From positions 1 to 40,073 of the IMG/VR virus record IMGVR_UViG_3300046360_000073: a stretch of DNA of 40,073 bases. One strand, given 5' to 3'. Source of the stretch: a virus. Below the pieces are notes generated by a model. That model ran no database searches and was not told the origin of the DNA. It saw only the letters and a list, made by a program, of their open reading frames with translations. Below, one piece after another: positions 9,274-18,171 of the stretch (position 1 is its first letter; each line of letters starts with the position of its first letter). The position numbers and the translations under genes are program-made.

Positions 9274-11472
9274 ATGGCCATACCAATAGATTCGCACTAT
9301 ATACCCGCATTTAGCATCGAGACGGTAATTCTGGATAAAGATACTGGTGCGCCTTTATCTGGTGGCCTAGTCTACTTCGAGCAGGATAATAACCTTGGTG
9401 TATTGAAGCCTGTCTTTCAGATTACAGGTACATCTCCGAACTACACTTTCACTCAGCTTCCAAATCCCATGACACTGAGTGCAATTGGTACATTCGAGGA
9501 TTCGCTTAGTAATCCTGTGGTTCCGTATTTCTATCCCTACAATGCTTCACTAGGTGTTGAGCTATATTATGTGCGAGTGACCAGCGCTGATGATGTGCCT
9601 CAATTTACCCGTCAAGCTGTCCCCTTCATTGCAGGAAGCGGTGTAACTCCAGGTGAATCTAGCTCGATACTCAATGAGCTTAGCAATCCTCAATTTGCAG
9701 AAGTATTCTTCGATTCACCCACTACTTTAAACTTTAATGCGGCTGTGAGTGAGGTAGTAAGTATAGCTCCAGACTGGGATTTAGTGGTGTCAAGCTCAGG
9801 CGTGGCCACTGTTACACTCTCAATTGTGACTCCTACTGGTGCCCTTAATGATCTTACTAATCCAGGGACTATCTTAAGGATTAACTCTGGTGGCGTGACG
9901 ACTTTACTCTTACGTCAGCGTTTAACTGGCTCACCTAATCTTTGGGGTTCTGGATATCTCTCTGGAACATTTGTGGCTCGAACTGGAGCGGGTACATCTA
10001 AAGTCCTTACGCTGAGCTATAGTCAGTCTGACGGTGTAATAGTAGACCAGGTAATATCCACGGGTACGCTAGATGGTTCTGGTACTTATGCAGCTCATCC
10101 GGGAAGTGTCTTCATAGATGCCTCAACCAGTGCAGATTCATTCCCAGATGCTTACATAGATATATTCTTCAACGTCCCTGTATCTTCCGAGATAGATATC
10201 ACGAGTGTCATGGTGGCCTTCACTGATACCGTGAGTGTCCCAGATATCGTATATGATCAAGAGTCTAATGCTAGACAGATTGACCATCTATTCCACTACT
10301 ATAAGCCTGGGTTAGACTTCAAGCCTATTCCTAGTATGCTGGTAGGATGGGATTTCGCAACCAATCCTGCTCAGATATTCGGAGATAACGTTAGTCCTAA
10401 AGCCGTGGGAGCGAATAAATCTTACTATGCTTGGGATCAAACTATTATCTTCCAGACCGTGAATAATTCTATAACGATTGATAGGTCGGTGACAGATTTA
10501 AGCATGAATGTAGTAGCTACTACAGCAGGACAATTTGCATTAATTCAGTACCTCACGGGTAAGCAAGCCACAAAGATTTTCCTCAATATGGCTGATGATG
10601 GCGTTAGAGTTAGTGCGAATGCAGAAGTAGCATCTACTCCTGTAGCTCCCATGACCATATCGCTCTGGTGGTCGGCTAATCCATCGCTTCCAGATATGAA
10701 TTCCAATAACTCTCTCGTGACTGGCTTAGATGCCAATGGTTATCCCACAGTCGTAGGAGGCTGGACGGAAATTACGAGAGATAAAGCTTATTCCGGCCAA
10801 TTTGCCAACTCAGTAGCGAGCAAGTTAGAGAGCTTTGGATTCCCTAACTATAATGACGTAGCACCGTATCTGAATCCTGCAACATTATTCGCTATAGTGA
10901 TTGGGACTGCACCCTTGACTATTAACTCAGTGGTGCAGTTTCAATCCATATCATTAGTTCCTGGCTCAGTTCCCACAATTCCGGCACCTCAGACCCCTGA
11001 CGAAGTCTTAAGGGAATGCCAATATTACTATGAGATAAGCTATGAATCTGGAGACTTGATTGGTACGGCTTCTTTGCCAAGCGAATACTCCTATGCAATG
11101 CCTACAGTGGATGTGGTGACCGGAGCAAATTCTACTAATACATATTACGCTGATACTTTTAATATCAGATATAACACAGTGAAGGTTTCTAGGACGCCCA
11201 TAATAACTCTCTATTCCCCCGTGGCTCCAGTTTCCGCAGGGACAGTATTTGGACAGATGCAAGTCACTGGAGTTCCAGTCGGAACCAAAACAAGCGTTCT
11301 GACTGCTGCTACTTACTGGACGCAAGCAGGGTTAGGTTCTAAAGCAGCTACTTATGTAGCAACCGCTTTATCAGCTATATATACCACTACTCAGGCTGGT
11401 GCAGGCGCGCAGAAATCTAACGGATTGATAATCTTCCAGGCCACTATCGATGCTCGTTTAGGGATAGTTTAA
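9274..11472 (+). CDS. Tail appendage / fibre protein
   Basis: 732 residues. The N-terminal 110 residues (IETVILDKDTGAPLSGGLVY, then LYYVRVTSADDVPQFTRQ) form a beta-rich attachment module found in many phage tail-fibre proteins. A central beta-rich domain follows. The C-terminal 150 residues start with DEVLRECQYYYEISYESG, a segment recurrent in fibre ends of unrelated phages. It probably attaches below the hub and recognises the cell surface. AAAGGAT precedes the ATG. Confidence 0.72.
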   Translation: MAIPIDSHYIPAFSIETVILDKDTGAPLSGGLVYFEQDNNLGVLKPVFQITGTSPNYTFTQLPNPMTLSAIGTFEDSLSNPVVPYFYPYNASLGVELYYVRVTSADDVPQFTRQAVPFIAGSGVTPGESSSILNELSNPQFAEVFFDSPTTLNFNAAVSEVVSIAPDWDLVVSSSGVATVTLSIVTPTGALNDLTNPGTILRINSGGVTTLLLRQRLTGSPNLWGSGYLSGTFVARTGAGTSKVLTLSYSQSDGVIVDQVISTGTLDGSGTYAAHPGSVFIDASTSADSFPDAYIDIFFNVPVSSEIDITSVMVAFTDTVSVPDIVYDQESNARQIDHLFHYYKPGLDFKPIPSMLVGWDFATNPAQIFGDNVSPKAVGANKSYYAWDQTIIFQTVNNSITIDRSVTDLSMNVVATTAGQFALIQYLTGKQATKIFLNMADDGVRVSANAEVASTPVAPMTISLWWSANPSLPDMNSNNSLVTGLDANGYPTVVGGWTEITRDKAYSGQFANSVASKLESFGFPNYNDVAPYLNPATLFAIVIGTAPLTINSVVQFQSISLVPGSVPTIPAPQTPDEVLRECQYYYEISYESGDLIGTASLPSEYSYAMPTVDVVTGANSTNTYYADTFNIRYNTVKVSRTPIITLYSPVAPVSAGTVFGQMQVTGVPVGTKTSVLTAATYWTQAGLGSKAATYVATALSAIYTTTQAGAGAQKSNGLIIFQATIDARLGIV

Positions 11473-11489
11473 TTTAATAAGGATATGAC

Positions 11490-11879
11490 ATGGCTACTAT
11501 GTACAAATTACAGAAAGATGTTGCGGGATATAATGGATGGGGACTGCCTTTCACGGATTTGAAATACAGCGCGTCCCTAGCTATTACGACTGATACTACT
11601 CTTACGGTTCCTAGCAGCGGTTCGATAGGTTCTCCATTGAATCAGGTCAATCGCTTCTTGGCGATAATTACCGTTGAAGCAAATCTCTCGGTATGGTGCG
11701 CTGTAAATGCCACAGCAGCAGTCCCTGCTGGAACCACTTTCGCCTCTACTACCTCGGACTTAATTGTCGGCACGCAATATTATGCCAGAGAAGTGAAGGC
11801 CGCAGATGTATTACATTTCTTTGCTCCAGTAGCTGGTACGGACATTAGCGTTCTATTCTACGCATTGCCAGCAAGTTAA
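11490..11879 (+). CDS. Small tail-associated protein
   Basis: 129 residues with predicted beta structure, conserved-looking aromatic start (YNGWGLPFTDLKYS) and no catalytic motif. It lies between two fibre genes and carries the recurring ATAAGGATATGACATGG leader, so it is probably a structural partner, chaperone or capping protein of the fibres. Family not recognised. Confidence 0.6.
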   Translation: MATMYKLQKDVAGYNGWGLPFTDLKYSASLAITTDTTLTVPSSGSIGSPLNQVNRFLAIITVEANLSVWCAVNATAAVPAGTTFASTTSDLIVGTQYYAREVKAADVLHFFAPVAGTDISVLFYALPAS

Positions 11880-11906
11880 GGATTAATCGCACAGGGAGTG
11901 TGGATT

Positions 11907-14384
11907 ATGGCTTTAGTTCCAGATCAAAAGTTTAGTACCTTCCAGGATGGCGGGGACTTAGCGGTAGACGATATTATCGTAGGGTTACGCGGCGGGTTAA
12001 ATACTCGATTCAATTACACAGGAGAATTACCTCCAGGCGTAATTGTGCCGATAATCCAGGGAGGTACAGGGGCTACCACAGCTCTTGGTGCAAGAACCAA
12101 TCTTGGCTTGGGCACAATAGCGACCCAGGACTCAAATGCCATTGCAATCACTGGAGGCACTATAAGTGGCGTGACTCTAACCTCTGTGACCTTAGTTACT
12201 TCAGCTCTTGGTACACCGACTTCTGGGATTCTAACCAATTGCACTGGATTGCCTCTGACCACTGGAGTGACGGGTAACCTTCCTGTGACCAACCTTAATT
12301 CTGGGACTTCAGCCGGAGGTACTACTTTCTGGCGTGGAGATGGAACCTGGGCAGTCCCTGCTGGTACTGGAGTGACCTCAGTATCTGGGGCAGCCAATCG
12401 CATCACTTCCACAGGTGGCACAACCCCAGTAATCGATATCTCAGCAAGCTATGTAGGCCAATCCTCTATTACGACCTTGGGAACTATAGCGACCGGGGTA
12501 TGGCAAGGAACTCTTGTGGGAAGTACCTATGGGGGAACCGGAGTTAACAATGGGTCGAGCACGCTGACGATGGGTGGAAGTCATGTCCTTAGCGGAGCAT
12601 TCGCAAGTACCTTCACTTTCACCGGAATCACAGGTGTCACCTTCCCAACCTCAGGAACCTTGGCTACAACGGCTCAGATACCCACGGGTGCAGCTTTAAC
12701 GAAGACTGATGATACCAATGTCACGTTAACCCTGGGCGGCAGTCCAACTACGGCTTTGGTGAACGCAGCTTCACTGACCTTAGGTTGGACTGGCCAATTA
12801 GGGATATCGAGGGGTGGTACGAATGTATCCTCAGTGACCATAGCTCCGACAGCCACATCTTTTGCAGGCTGGGATGCTAATCTGAATTTATCAGCTAATA
12901 ATCATATTCAAGGCTATGCCACTACAGCTACGGCGGCAGCAATCACGACCCTAACCGTTGCGAGTCCATATCAGCAATTCTTTACAGGATCTACTACCCA
13001 GACTGTCAAGCTCCCTGTCACCTCAACACTAGTGTTAGGGCAATCATTTATGGTCGTAAATAACTCTTCTGGTGTAGTTACCGTGCAGTCATCCGGTGCC
13101 AATACTATTACTGCAATGGCAGCTACTACTGTGGCATTATTTACCTGCATCTTGACCTCAGGTACAACGGCAGCTTCCTGGAGTTCAGATTATAATTCAG
13201 CGGTAGCCGGGGTAACTAGTGTTACGGGGACGGCAAATAGGATTACCTCTACAGGGGGTTCTACGCCAGTAATAGACATCGATGCAGCCTATGTAGGTCA
13301 AGCCTCAATCACGACTCTAGGCACGATTGCCACTGGAACCTGGAGCGCAACCAATATTGCCTTAAATAAAGGTGGCACTAATGCTGCACTAACAGCATCA
13401 AATGGTGGAATATTCTACAGTACAGCTAGTGCCGGAGCTATCTTAGCAGGAACGGCCACTGCAAATCAGCTATTAATGTCTGGTGCAAGCACTACCCCTT
13501 TATGGTCTACATCTACTTACCCGACTACTAATGCAATTAATACACTCCTTTACGCTTCATCCGCAAACGTTATGGCGGCACTAGCGACAGCTAATAGCTC
13601 GGTACTTGTGACCTCGGGGGGAGGCGTGCCCAGCTTGAGTACGACACTTCCCTCTGGACTTACGGCAACCAATTTGACCCTTACCACGCCTGCGCTTGGA
13701 ACTCCTTCGGCTGGCGTTCTAACTAATACAACGGGTGGCGGAGGCCTGAGAAGTTTCCAGGTATTCACAACTGGAACAGCTGCCACGTATACGAAACCTG
13801 CAAATGTGACATCAGTATTGATTGAAGTCATTGGAGGCGGAGGCGGTAGTGGAGGAGTCGCAACTACAGGAGCTACGACATCAGGGGCTTCCGGAGGAGG
13901 TGGTGGTGGTGGCTATTCAATGTTATATGTTGCGTCGGCTGCATCGACCTATACTTATTCTGTTGGGGCTGGCGGGTTAGCTGGAACCGCTGGCAATAAT
14001 GCTGGCGGCACAGGTGGAACAACCAGTGTGAATGTAAGCTCATTACAAGCCACGGGTGGAGGAGGTGGGACAGGCGCGGCTGCCGTAGCTTCGACCATTG
14101 GTGGAGCAGTTTTAGGCGGTACGGTTGGCGTAGGAACAGGTGGAACTGTAAATTTAGCTGGAATGCCAGGTGGTGTTGGCCTCACTGTATTATTGACAGG
14201 CGTTTCAGGATACGGGGGAAATAGTGTCTTGGGAACGGGTGGTAGAGCGGTCACGAATGGTAATGTCGGTGGCGTAGGTACTACGTATGGTGGCGGAGCC
14301 TCAGGTTCTGCATTCACTAATGCGGCTGCTCAAACAGGGGCAGCGGGTGCGGCAGGACTCATTGTTTTCTGGGAATTCTCCTAA
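11907..14384 (+). CDS. Repetitive tail fibre protein with Gly-rich end
   Basis: 825 residues from the ATG at 11907, chosen because AGGGAG lies eight bases upstream; a GTG at 11898 overlaps that site. The start [20 protein letters not shown] is a known fibre N-terminal type. The body holds 'GGTGATT' and '[11 protein letters not shown]' modules common in phage fibres, and two near-identical 47-residue repeats (residues about 155-201 and 436-482). The last 190 residues are an extremely glycine-rich domain ([15 protein letters not shown]), like the polyglycine receptor-binding domains of T-even adhesins. Likely adhesin. Confidence 0.75.
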   Translation: MALVPDQKFSTFQDGGDLAVDDIIVGLRGGLNTRFNYTGELPPGVIVPIIQGGTGATTALGARTNLGLGTIATQDSNAIAITGGTISGVTLTSVTLVTSALGTPTSGILTNCTGLPLTTGVTGNLPVTNLNSGTSAGGTTFWRGDGTWAVPAGTGVTSVSGAANRITSTGGTTPVIDISASYVGQSSITTLGTIATGVWQGTLVGSTYGGTGVNNGSSTLTMGGSHVLSGAFASTFTFTGITGVTFPTSGTLATTAQIPTGAALTKTDDTNVTLTLGGSPTTALVNAASLTLGWTGQLGISRGGTNVSSVTIAPTATSFAGWDANLNLSANNHIQGYATTATAAAITTLTVASPYQQFFTGSTTQTVKLPVTSTLVLGQSFMVVNNSSGVVTVQSSGANTITAMAATTVALFTCILTSGTTAASWSSDYNSAVAGVTSVTGTANRITSTGGSTPVIDIDAAYVGQASITTLGTIATGTWSATNIALNKGGTNAALTASNGGIFYSTASAGAILAGTATANQLLMSGASTTPLWSTSTYPTTNAINTLLYASSANVMAALATANSSVLVTSGGGVPSLSTTLPSGLTATNLTLTTPALGTPSAGVLTNTTGGGGLRSFQVFTTGTAATYTKPANVTSVLIEVIGGGGGSGGVATTGATTSGASGGGGGGGYSMLYVASAASTYTYSVGAGGLAGTAGNNAGGTGGTTSVNVSSLQATGGGGGTGAAAVASTIGGAVLGGTVGVGTGGTVNLAGMPGGVGLTVLLTGVSGYGGNSVLGTGGRAVTNGNVGGVGTTYGGGASGSAFTNAAAQTGAAGAAGLIVFWEFS

Positions 14385-14414
14385 AAATTTAACTAACTCT
14401 ATAAGGATATAGAA

Positions 14415-15677
14415 ATGGGAATCTTAAATATTACATCTGGTCAGGTGGGGCTTGTAGGCGTATTACCTAGCTTAGCCTATATTCAGACCACTGATACTCT
14501 GGCAGAGATTTTAGTCACGGGCTATCTGAATAAGGAAGTGGCGAATGGCGTACAATTTAATCTGCCGTGTCTTGCTGAAGTAAGCACGCAAGAGACTCCG
14601 ACCTCAGCCTTTAGGGTTGGTCTATTTCAGGTCGCTCATGTAGGTGCCAACTGGTCATTAGTATCAGCTTCAAGTCCAGCGGCAGGAGTTGTAACCTTGC
14701 CTACCAAACTGAATCATATTGCAATTTACTCAGACACTAGTGGAACTCTGGCCGAAGATGCCTCAACTGCTATCAATGGCGGGAATATCCAAGCAGGATT
14801 TTCCGGCACAGCAGGATTTCTAGCATCCTTCCCAGCTACTTTGGCCAAAGGTTCTCTGAGACTTACAGCGGTTGCCAATACTGGTGATACTCTGGTAACC
14901 ATCAGTAATGCCCTACACGGTCAAGCTTCAGTGTATAGCATTCCAGACTCAGGAGCTTCGACTGCAAATATACTTATCTCCAAGCTCACTGGAACTCAGC
15001 ACATTACTGTAGGCGGATTACAGGTTGATGCAGGTGTAATCACCTCAGGTATAAGCACAGGTGGTCAGGTAGGTAGCTTCGTAGCTTTCCCAACCACTGC
15101 TAGTAAAGGCTCTCTGAAATGGACGGCAGCGGTCAATGCCACAGGTGACTTCTCCACGACAGTCTCTAATGCCACAGCAGTAGCTCAAAACCAGGTGATA
15201 AGCATTCCAGACTCAGGTGCAGCTACAGCTAATTTCGTGCTTGATACAGGTACTTCGGCTACTGGCTCCTTCACTAAATTAAGCTCAGGTGCAACTCCAG
15301 TTCCATTCGTAGACCCAGGTTCTTGCACGATCACAGCGGTGGCAGGAGCGGCTAATACCTCAACCATTACAGTTCAGCTTAAAGATGGTGCTGGTGTGAA
15401 TATCGCTCGCAAAGTAGGATTCACTGTCTACTCATCTTCGGCGGCTGATGGCTTGACATTGCAGACTGCGGCATCTACTGGTTACTCTGTGGCAAGTGGT
15501 GGATTAAGCCTGAACAATGGTGGAGCAATTACCACACAAATCAGGGCAATCACTAGTGCTTCAGGAGCTTGCGTCTTGAGTCTTCTCGATACTGCTAAGT
15601 TAACCAGCTATTTAGTCCTAGTTGTAGCCGAAGGCAGTAAGACTTCTGCTCAATTATCTGCTGGCAGCTATGGTTAG
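14415..15677 (+). CDS. Tail/virion structural protein with internal repeats
   Basis: 420 residues with predicted beta structure, Ser/Thr/Gly/Ala-rich. An internal duplication is visible: YSIPDSGASTANILIS near residue 175 and ISIPDSGAATANFVLD near residue 262, each preceded by a KGSL-(R/K)-(L/W)-TA strand. It sits at the end of the fibre block with its own CTATAAGGATATAGAAATG leader and a hairpin after its stop. A fibre-tip or accessory adhesin is likely; no catalytic motif is seen. Confidence 0.6.
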   Translation: MGILNITSGQVGLVGVLPSLAYIQTTDTLAEILVTGYLNKEVANGVQFNLPCLAEVSTQETPTSAFRVGLFQVAHVGANWSLVSASSPAAGVVTLPTKLNHIAIYSDTSGTLAEDASTAINGGNIQAGFSGTAGFLASFPATLAKGSLRLTAVANTGDTLVTISNALHGQASVYSIPDSGASTANILISKLTGTQHITVGGLQVDAGVITSGISTGGQVGSFVAFPTTASKGSLKWTAAVNATGDFSTTVSNATAVAQNQVISIPDSGAATANFVLDTGTSATGSFTKLSSGATPVPFVDPGSCTITAVAGAANTSTITVQLKDGAGVNIARKVGFTVYSSSAADGLTLQTAASTGYSVASGGLSLNNGGAITTQIRAITSASGACVLSLLDTAKLTSYLVLVVAEGSKTSAQLSAGSYG

Positions 15678-15694
15678 TATTGAAATTCTTATCG

Positions 15695-15715
15695 GGGAGT
15701 GATAGCGTCATTCCC
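15695..15715 (+). terminator. Hairpin after the fibre block
   Basis: GGGAGTGA and TCATTCCC pair over eight positions (one G-T) around TAGCG, 17 bases after the stop codon. It is followed by TGTTACACTTAATTTAATTCTTT, which is moderately U-rich. It resembles the post-coat hairpin at 1781-1800 in form and position. Confidence 0.6.
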
Positions 15716-15749
15716 TGTTACACTTAATTTAATTCTTTAAGGATGAGAA

Positions 15750-15947
15750 ATGGATTTAGAAGCGATGATAGCCAGAAAGGATGAGATTCAGAAGGCGATT
15801 GATAATGCCACTAATAGCGTATATATATTCAAGGGACATATGCAAGAACTTGATTATCAGATGGGATTAATGGCGGAGAAGAAAGCCAAGGATGAAGAGG
15901 AAGCTGCTAAAGCACTTGAATCTCCAGATGAAAATCCCATAGAATAG
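15750..15947 (+). CDS. Small coiled-coil protein
   Basis: 65 residues, a single predicted amphipathic helix followed by an acidic tail (EEEAAKALESPDENPIE). TTTAAGGAT precedes the ATG. Small helical proteins of this size often follow tail-fibre genes, but no function can be read from the sequence. Confidence 0.6.
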   Translation: MDLEAMIARKDEIQKAIDNATNSVYIFKGHMQELDYQMGLMAEKKAKDEEEAAKALESPDENPIE

Positions 15948-15950
15948 CCC

Positions 15951-16010
15951 CTCGGCGACTTACATACTTTGTTATTATACTCCTTCTCGCAAAGTATGTA
16001 GGTTGCTGAG
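15951..16010 (+). ncRNA. 21-bp RNA hairpin between two small genes
   Basis: The arms at 15951-15971 and 15990-16010 pair along all 21 positions as RNA, three of them G-U wobbles, around an 18-nt loop. In DNA the arms differ at exactly those wobble positions, so the fold, not the sequence, looks kept. No U-run follows, and the next gene's GAGGGGG ribosome site begins eleven bases after the stem. An RNase III processing site or translational control hairpin fits better than an intrinsic terminator. Confidence 0.7.
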
Positions 16011-16032
16011 CCAATTCTATGAGGGGGTTATA

Positions 16033-16332
16033 ATGGATATCAAGTTAGCAGAAGCATTATTAAGACGTAAAGAATTATCAGAAAAGTTAAATGTATTAAA
16101 GCATTTTAAAGATAATCAATTATTTTATGAAGTTCGTGGGCAGCGTGTAAAGGTAATGGAAGGCATTGAGAATGTAGATGCTAATTACCCCAAGCTTAAA
16201 GTGTCCCAAGTTACCGCAGAATATGACTATGTAGCTAAGCAATTACGCCTAGTCGATGCTCTAATTCAGCAAGCTAATTGGACTACCATATTGGAAGTAG
16301 ATCCGATGGTGATGGAAGCCTACAAAGAGTAA
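16033..16332 (+). CDS. Hypothetical protein, helical
   Basis: 99 residues from the ATG at 16033, with GAGGGGG six bases upstream; an upstream in-frame TTG lies within the hairpin and is unlikely. Predicted all-helical, charged, starting MDIKLAEALLRRKELSEKLN. No motif is recognised. It directly follows the 21-bp hairpin, which may control it. Confidence 0.62.
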   Translation: MDIKLAEALLRRKELSEKLNVLKHFKDNQLFYEVRGQRVKVMEGIENVDANYPKLKVSQVTAEYDYVAKQLRLVDALIQQANWTTILEVDPMVMEAYKE

Positions 16333-16355
16333 TACAGAATTACGATAGCTGAATG

Positions 16356-16432
16356 GTATGCGGAAGGCCGCTAGGAGCCTTAATCCTAAGCAATAGTGCT
16401 ATTGCGTCGCCAGAGCATGTCTGTAACATGCA
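16356..16432 (+). ncRNA. Run of four tight hairpins upstream of a tRNA
   Basis: Four perfect hairpins lie nearly end to end: 16360-16371 (GCGG/CCGC, loop AAGG), 16372-16388 (TAGGA/TCCTA, 7-nt loop), 16390-16405 (GCAATA/TATTGC, loop GTGC) and 16415-16431 (GCATGT/ACATGC, loop CTGTA). There is no reading frame here. This density points to a structured RNA, perhaps a degraded tRNA array or a non-coding RNA processed from the late transcript. Confidence 0.5.
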
Positions 16433-16504
16433 TTTACTGTAGCTCAATTGGTAGAGCAAAAGACTTATAATCTTTGTGTAATGGGTTCAAATCCCTCCGG
16501 TACA
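16433..16504 (+). tRNA. Degenerate tRNA, anticodon TAT by geometry (Ile-like)
   Basis: The D arm (GCTC/GAGC), the 5-bp anticodon stem (AAAGA/TCTTT) and a seven-base loop CTTATAA are perfect. The T loop is the canonical TTCAAAT. The acceptor pairs at six of seven positions, but the T stem has only its three inner G-C pairs, and no CCA is encoded. The loop gives anticodon TAT, which would read AUA. It may be functional but sub-canonical, or decaying. Confidence 0.6.
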
Positions 16505-16787
16505 TTCGATGAGAATGTAATTAATGAACTTAACTCCCAATACTTGAACTCTTTAAATCCGATGTGCCGAATGACCGATTAAGCTTAATCCTCCGTAGTG
16601 ACGACAGTGGAGGAAGCTGTAAGATCCGATTTCCGATTAACAGTATTCCGACTAACCAGCTCATAATTCAGCTATCCTTTATTTCCCAAAAATCAGTGGT
16701 ATACTTAAATTGATATCTCTGGTTTTCCTCTTCTCCTGATGAATCTTCCAGTTTTCCCAGAGGTATCGCCACCTAGGGAGATTGCGC
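16505..16787. other. Non-coding stretch before the endolysin
   Basis: 283 bases without a gene. It holds the palindrome GATTAAGCTTAATC at 16577-16590, a hairpin TCCTCC/GGAGGA at 16589-16614, and six or more CCGA-centred short repeats (CCGATT, CCGAAT, CCGACT) between about 16558 and 16660. A pyrimidine-rich segment then runs to the endolysin's AGGGAG site. I could not identify a convincing promoter. Confidence 0.45.
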
Positions 16788-17426
16788 ATGAAGACTTCAC
16801 GCACTACACTTCTTATCATAATATTTATTTCAGCCATTTCGGCCTGCGATAATCATACAGAACTAAAATTAGAACGAGGTTTATCCATGGAAGAGAACGA
16901 GGACAGATTTCAGCATTGTATCGCACCAATATTGCTGCATGAAGGTGGCTTAAGCAATGACCCTGAAGACCCAGGTGGCATTACCCAATGGGGAATATCA
17001 CTTAGATATCTTAGATCAATCGGATATGATGTCGATAAGGATGGTGATATAGATGCCCAAGACATCCTCGAATTGAACCAAATGAGTGCTATAGCTATCT
17101 ACCGTAAATATTGGTGGAATGCCTATCACTACGCTGATTTCAGAGATTTAATCGTAGTTGAAAAGGTCTTCGATCTGGCAGTTAATATGGGTGGTAAGGG
17201 AGCGCATAAGCTTCTACAGATAGCTATCAATCGTCTTAATGAGAAAGCTATTACGGTGGATGGAATTCTGGGTGACCAGACCATGGCAGCAGCTAATACA
17301 ACTGATGGCATCCTTCTACGTGAACAGCTTCGCCAATGTGCCAGACATAGATATATCGAGATACTGGCAGCCCATCCTCATATGGAAGTATTTCGCAATG
17401 GATGGCTAAGGAGAGCAGCGTGGTAG
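16788..17426 (+). CDS. Endolysin, GH108-type, with lipoprotein-like signal and internal start
   Basis: 212 residues from the ATG at 16788 (AGGGAG seven bases upstream). The motif HEGGLSNDPEDPGGITQWGI carries the catalytic Glu (residue 52) of glycosyl hydrolase family 108, which cuts peptidoglycan glycan strands. A C-terminal peptidoglycan-binding-3-like region follows (GILGDQTMAAANT). The N-terminus MKTSRTTLLIIIFISAISAC is a signal peptide ending in a lipobox. An internal ATG at 16887 has its own GAGG seven bases upstream and would give a 179-residue cytoplasmic form. Two products with different locations are therefore possible. No convincing holin or Rz pair stands beside it. Confidence 0.85.
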   Translation: MKTSRTTLLIIIFISAISACDNHTELKLERGLSMEENEDRFQHCIAPILLHEGGLSNDPEDPGGITQWGISLRYLRSIGYDVDKDGDIDAQDILELNQMSAIAIYRKYWWNAYHYADFRDLIVVEKVFDLAVNMGGKGAHKLLQIAINRLNEKAITVDGILGDQTMAAANTTDGILLREQLRQCARHRYIEILAAHPHMEVFRNGWLRRAAW

Positions 17427-17809
17427 AAAGGAATCATACTGAGTCTAACGAGCAGATAGCGGCCATGGATTGGCTGAGAGCACAGTATCCTCAGATAGCG
17501 CTCCATACCCTTCACATCGGTAATGAGCGTAAAGTATCTTATTATGCGGGATATATCATGAAGCGCATGGGAGTACTCAAGGGCGCAAGTGACCTCTTTA
17601 TGGCTTGGCCAGTGGCGGGATATCACGGACTATTCATCGAGGTGAAGTCTAAGATTGGAAAGCCAAGTGCAGAGCAAAAGGCTTTCATAAAGCGTATGGT
17701 GGATGTCGGATATTGCGCTAGAGTATGTTATGGCGCTGAAGATGTCATCCGCACAATAAAGGAATATCTGGCTTACCAGGGGACATCATCATCACCACCA
17801 TCTGCCTGA
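17420..17809 (+). CDS. VRR-NUC family nuclease
   Basis: 129 residues from the GTG at 17420, chosen because AAGGAG lies six bases upstream; the ATG at 17402 has no ribosome site. GASDLFMAWPVAGYHGLFIE followed by VKSKIGKPSAEQKAFI contains the D...ExK active-site pattern of VRR-NUC enzymes, PD-(D/E)XK nucleases found in phages and in FAN1, which act on branched or damaged DNA. It overlaps the endolysin stop (GTGGTAG). Its 3' end overlaps the convergent ssb gene by 37 bases. Confidence 0.82.
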   Translation: MVERNHTESNEQIAAMDWLRAQYPQIALHTLHIGNERKVSYYAGYIMKRMGVLKGASDLFMAWPVAGYHGLFIEVKSKIGKPSAEQKAFIKRMVDVGYCARVCYGAEDVIRTIKEYLAYQGTSSSPPSA

Positions 17810-18162
17810 TATTGCTTCTCTTCTGGTGCTTTCTTATGCTCCTTGCTCTTCGGCATCAATCTGATATCGCTCGCAATAATGATGAAATTTGTGCGCTCTT
17901 GACCGTCCTTGCTTGTGTACTTCTGGCTATCCATCTCTCCCTGGATATAGAGCAAGTCTCCTACATTCACATACTTCTCAGCGATTTCAGCGAGTTTCAT
18001 GAATAGCGTTATATTATGCCAGGTAATCTTCTCCTGCTTCTCTCCATTCTTAACATATTTCTTCGAAGTCACCATGCTAATGTTCGTAATCTTGGTGCCT
18101 GTAGAAGTGGTTCTAGTATCTATCTTACCCACACGGCCTAATACTTGCGCTAGATTAATCAT
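17773..18162 (-). CDS. ssb: Single-stranded DNA-binding protein
   Basis: 129 residues. The N-terminal OB-fold has the usual SSB features: MINLAQVLGRVGKIDTRTTS, then WHNITLFMKLAEIAEKYV, then GDLLYIQGEMDSQKYTSKDG. The disordered acidic tail ends DDDVPW, matching the DDDIPF-type tip by which SSB recruits partner proteins. It coats single strands during replication and recombination. It lies downstream of recT and exo on the same strand, nine bases from recT. Confidence 0.95.
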   Translation of the reverse strand: MINLAQVLGRVGKIDTRTTSTGTKITNISMVTSKKYVKNGEKQEKITWHNITLFMKLAEIAEKYVNVGDLLYIQGEMDSQKYTSKDGQERTNFIIIASDIRLMPKSKEHKKAPEEKQYQADGGDDDVPW

Positions 18163-18171
18163 CTTATATCC

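Noticed and set aside
12014-14317. Long minus-strand frames opposite the repetitive fibre gene (up to 135 codons)
   Set aside because: Val/Pro/Thr-rich mirror translations of a low-complexity gene, with no ribosome sites; they arise from codon bias.
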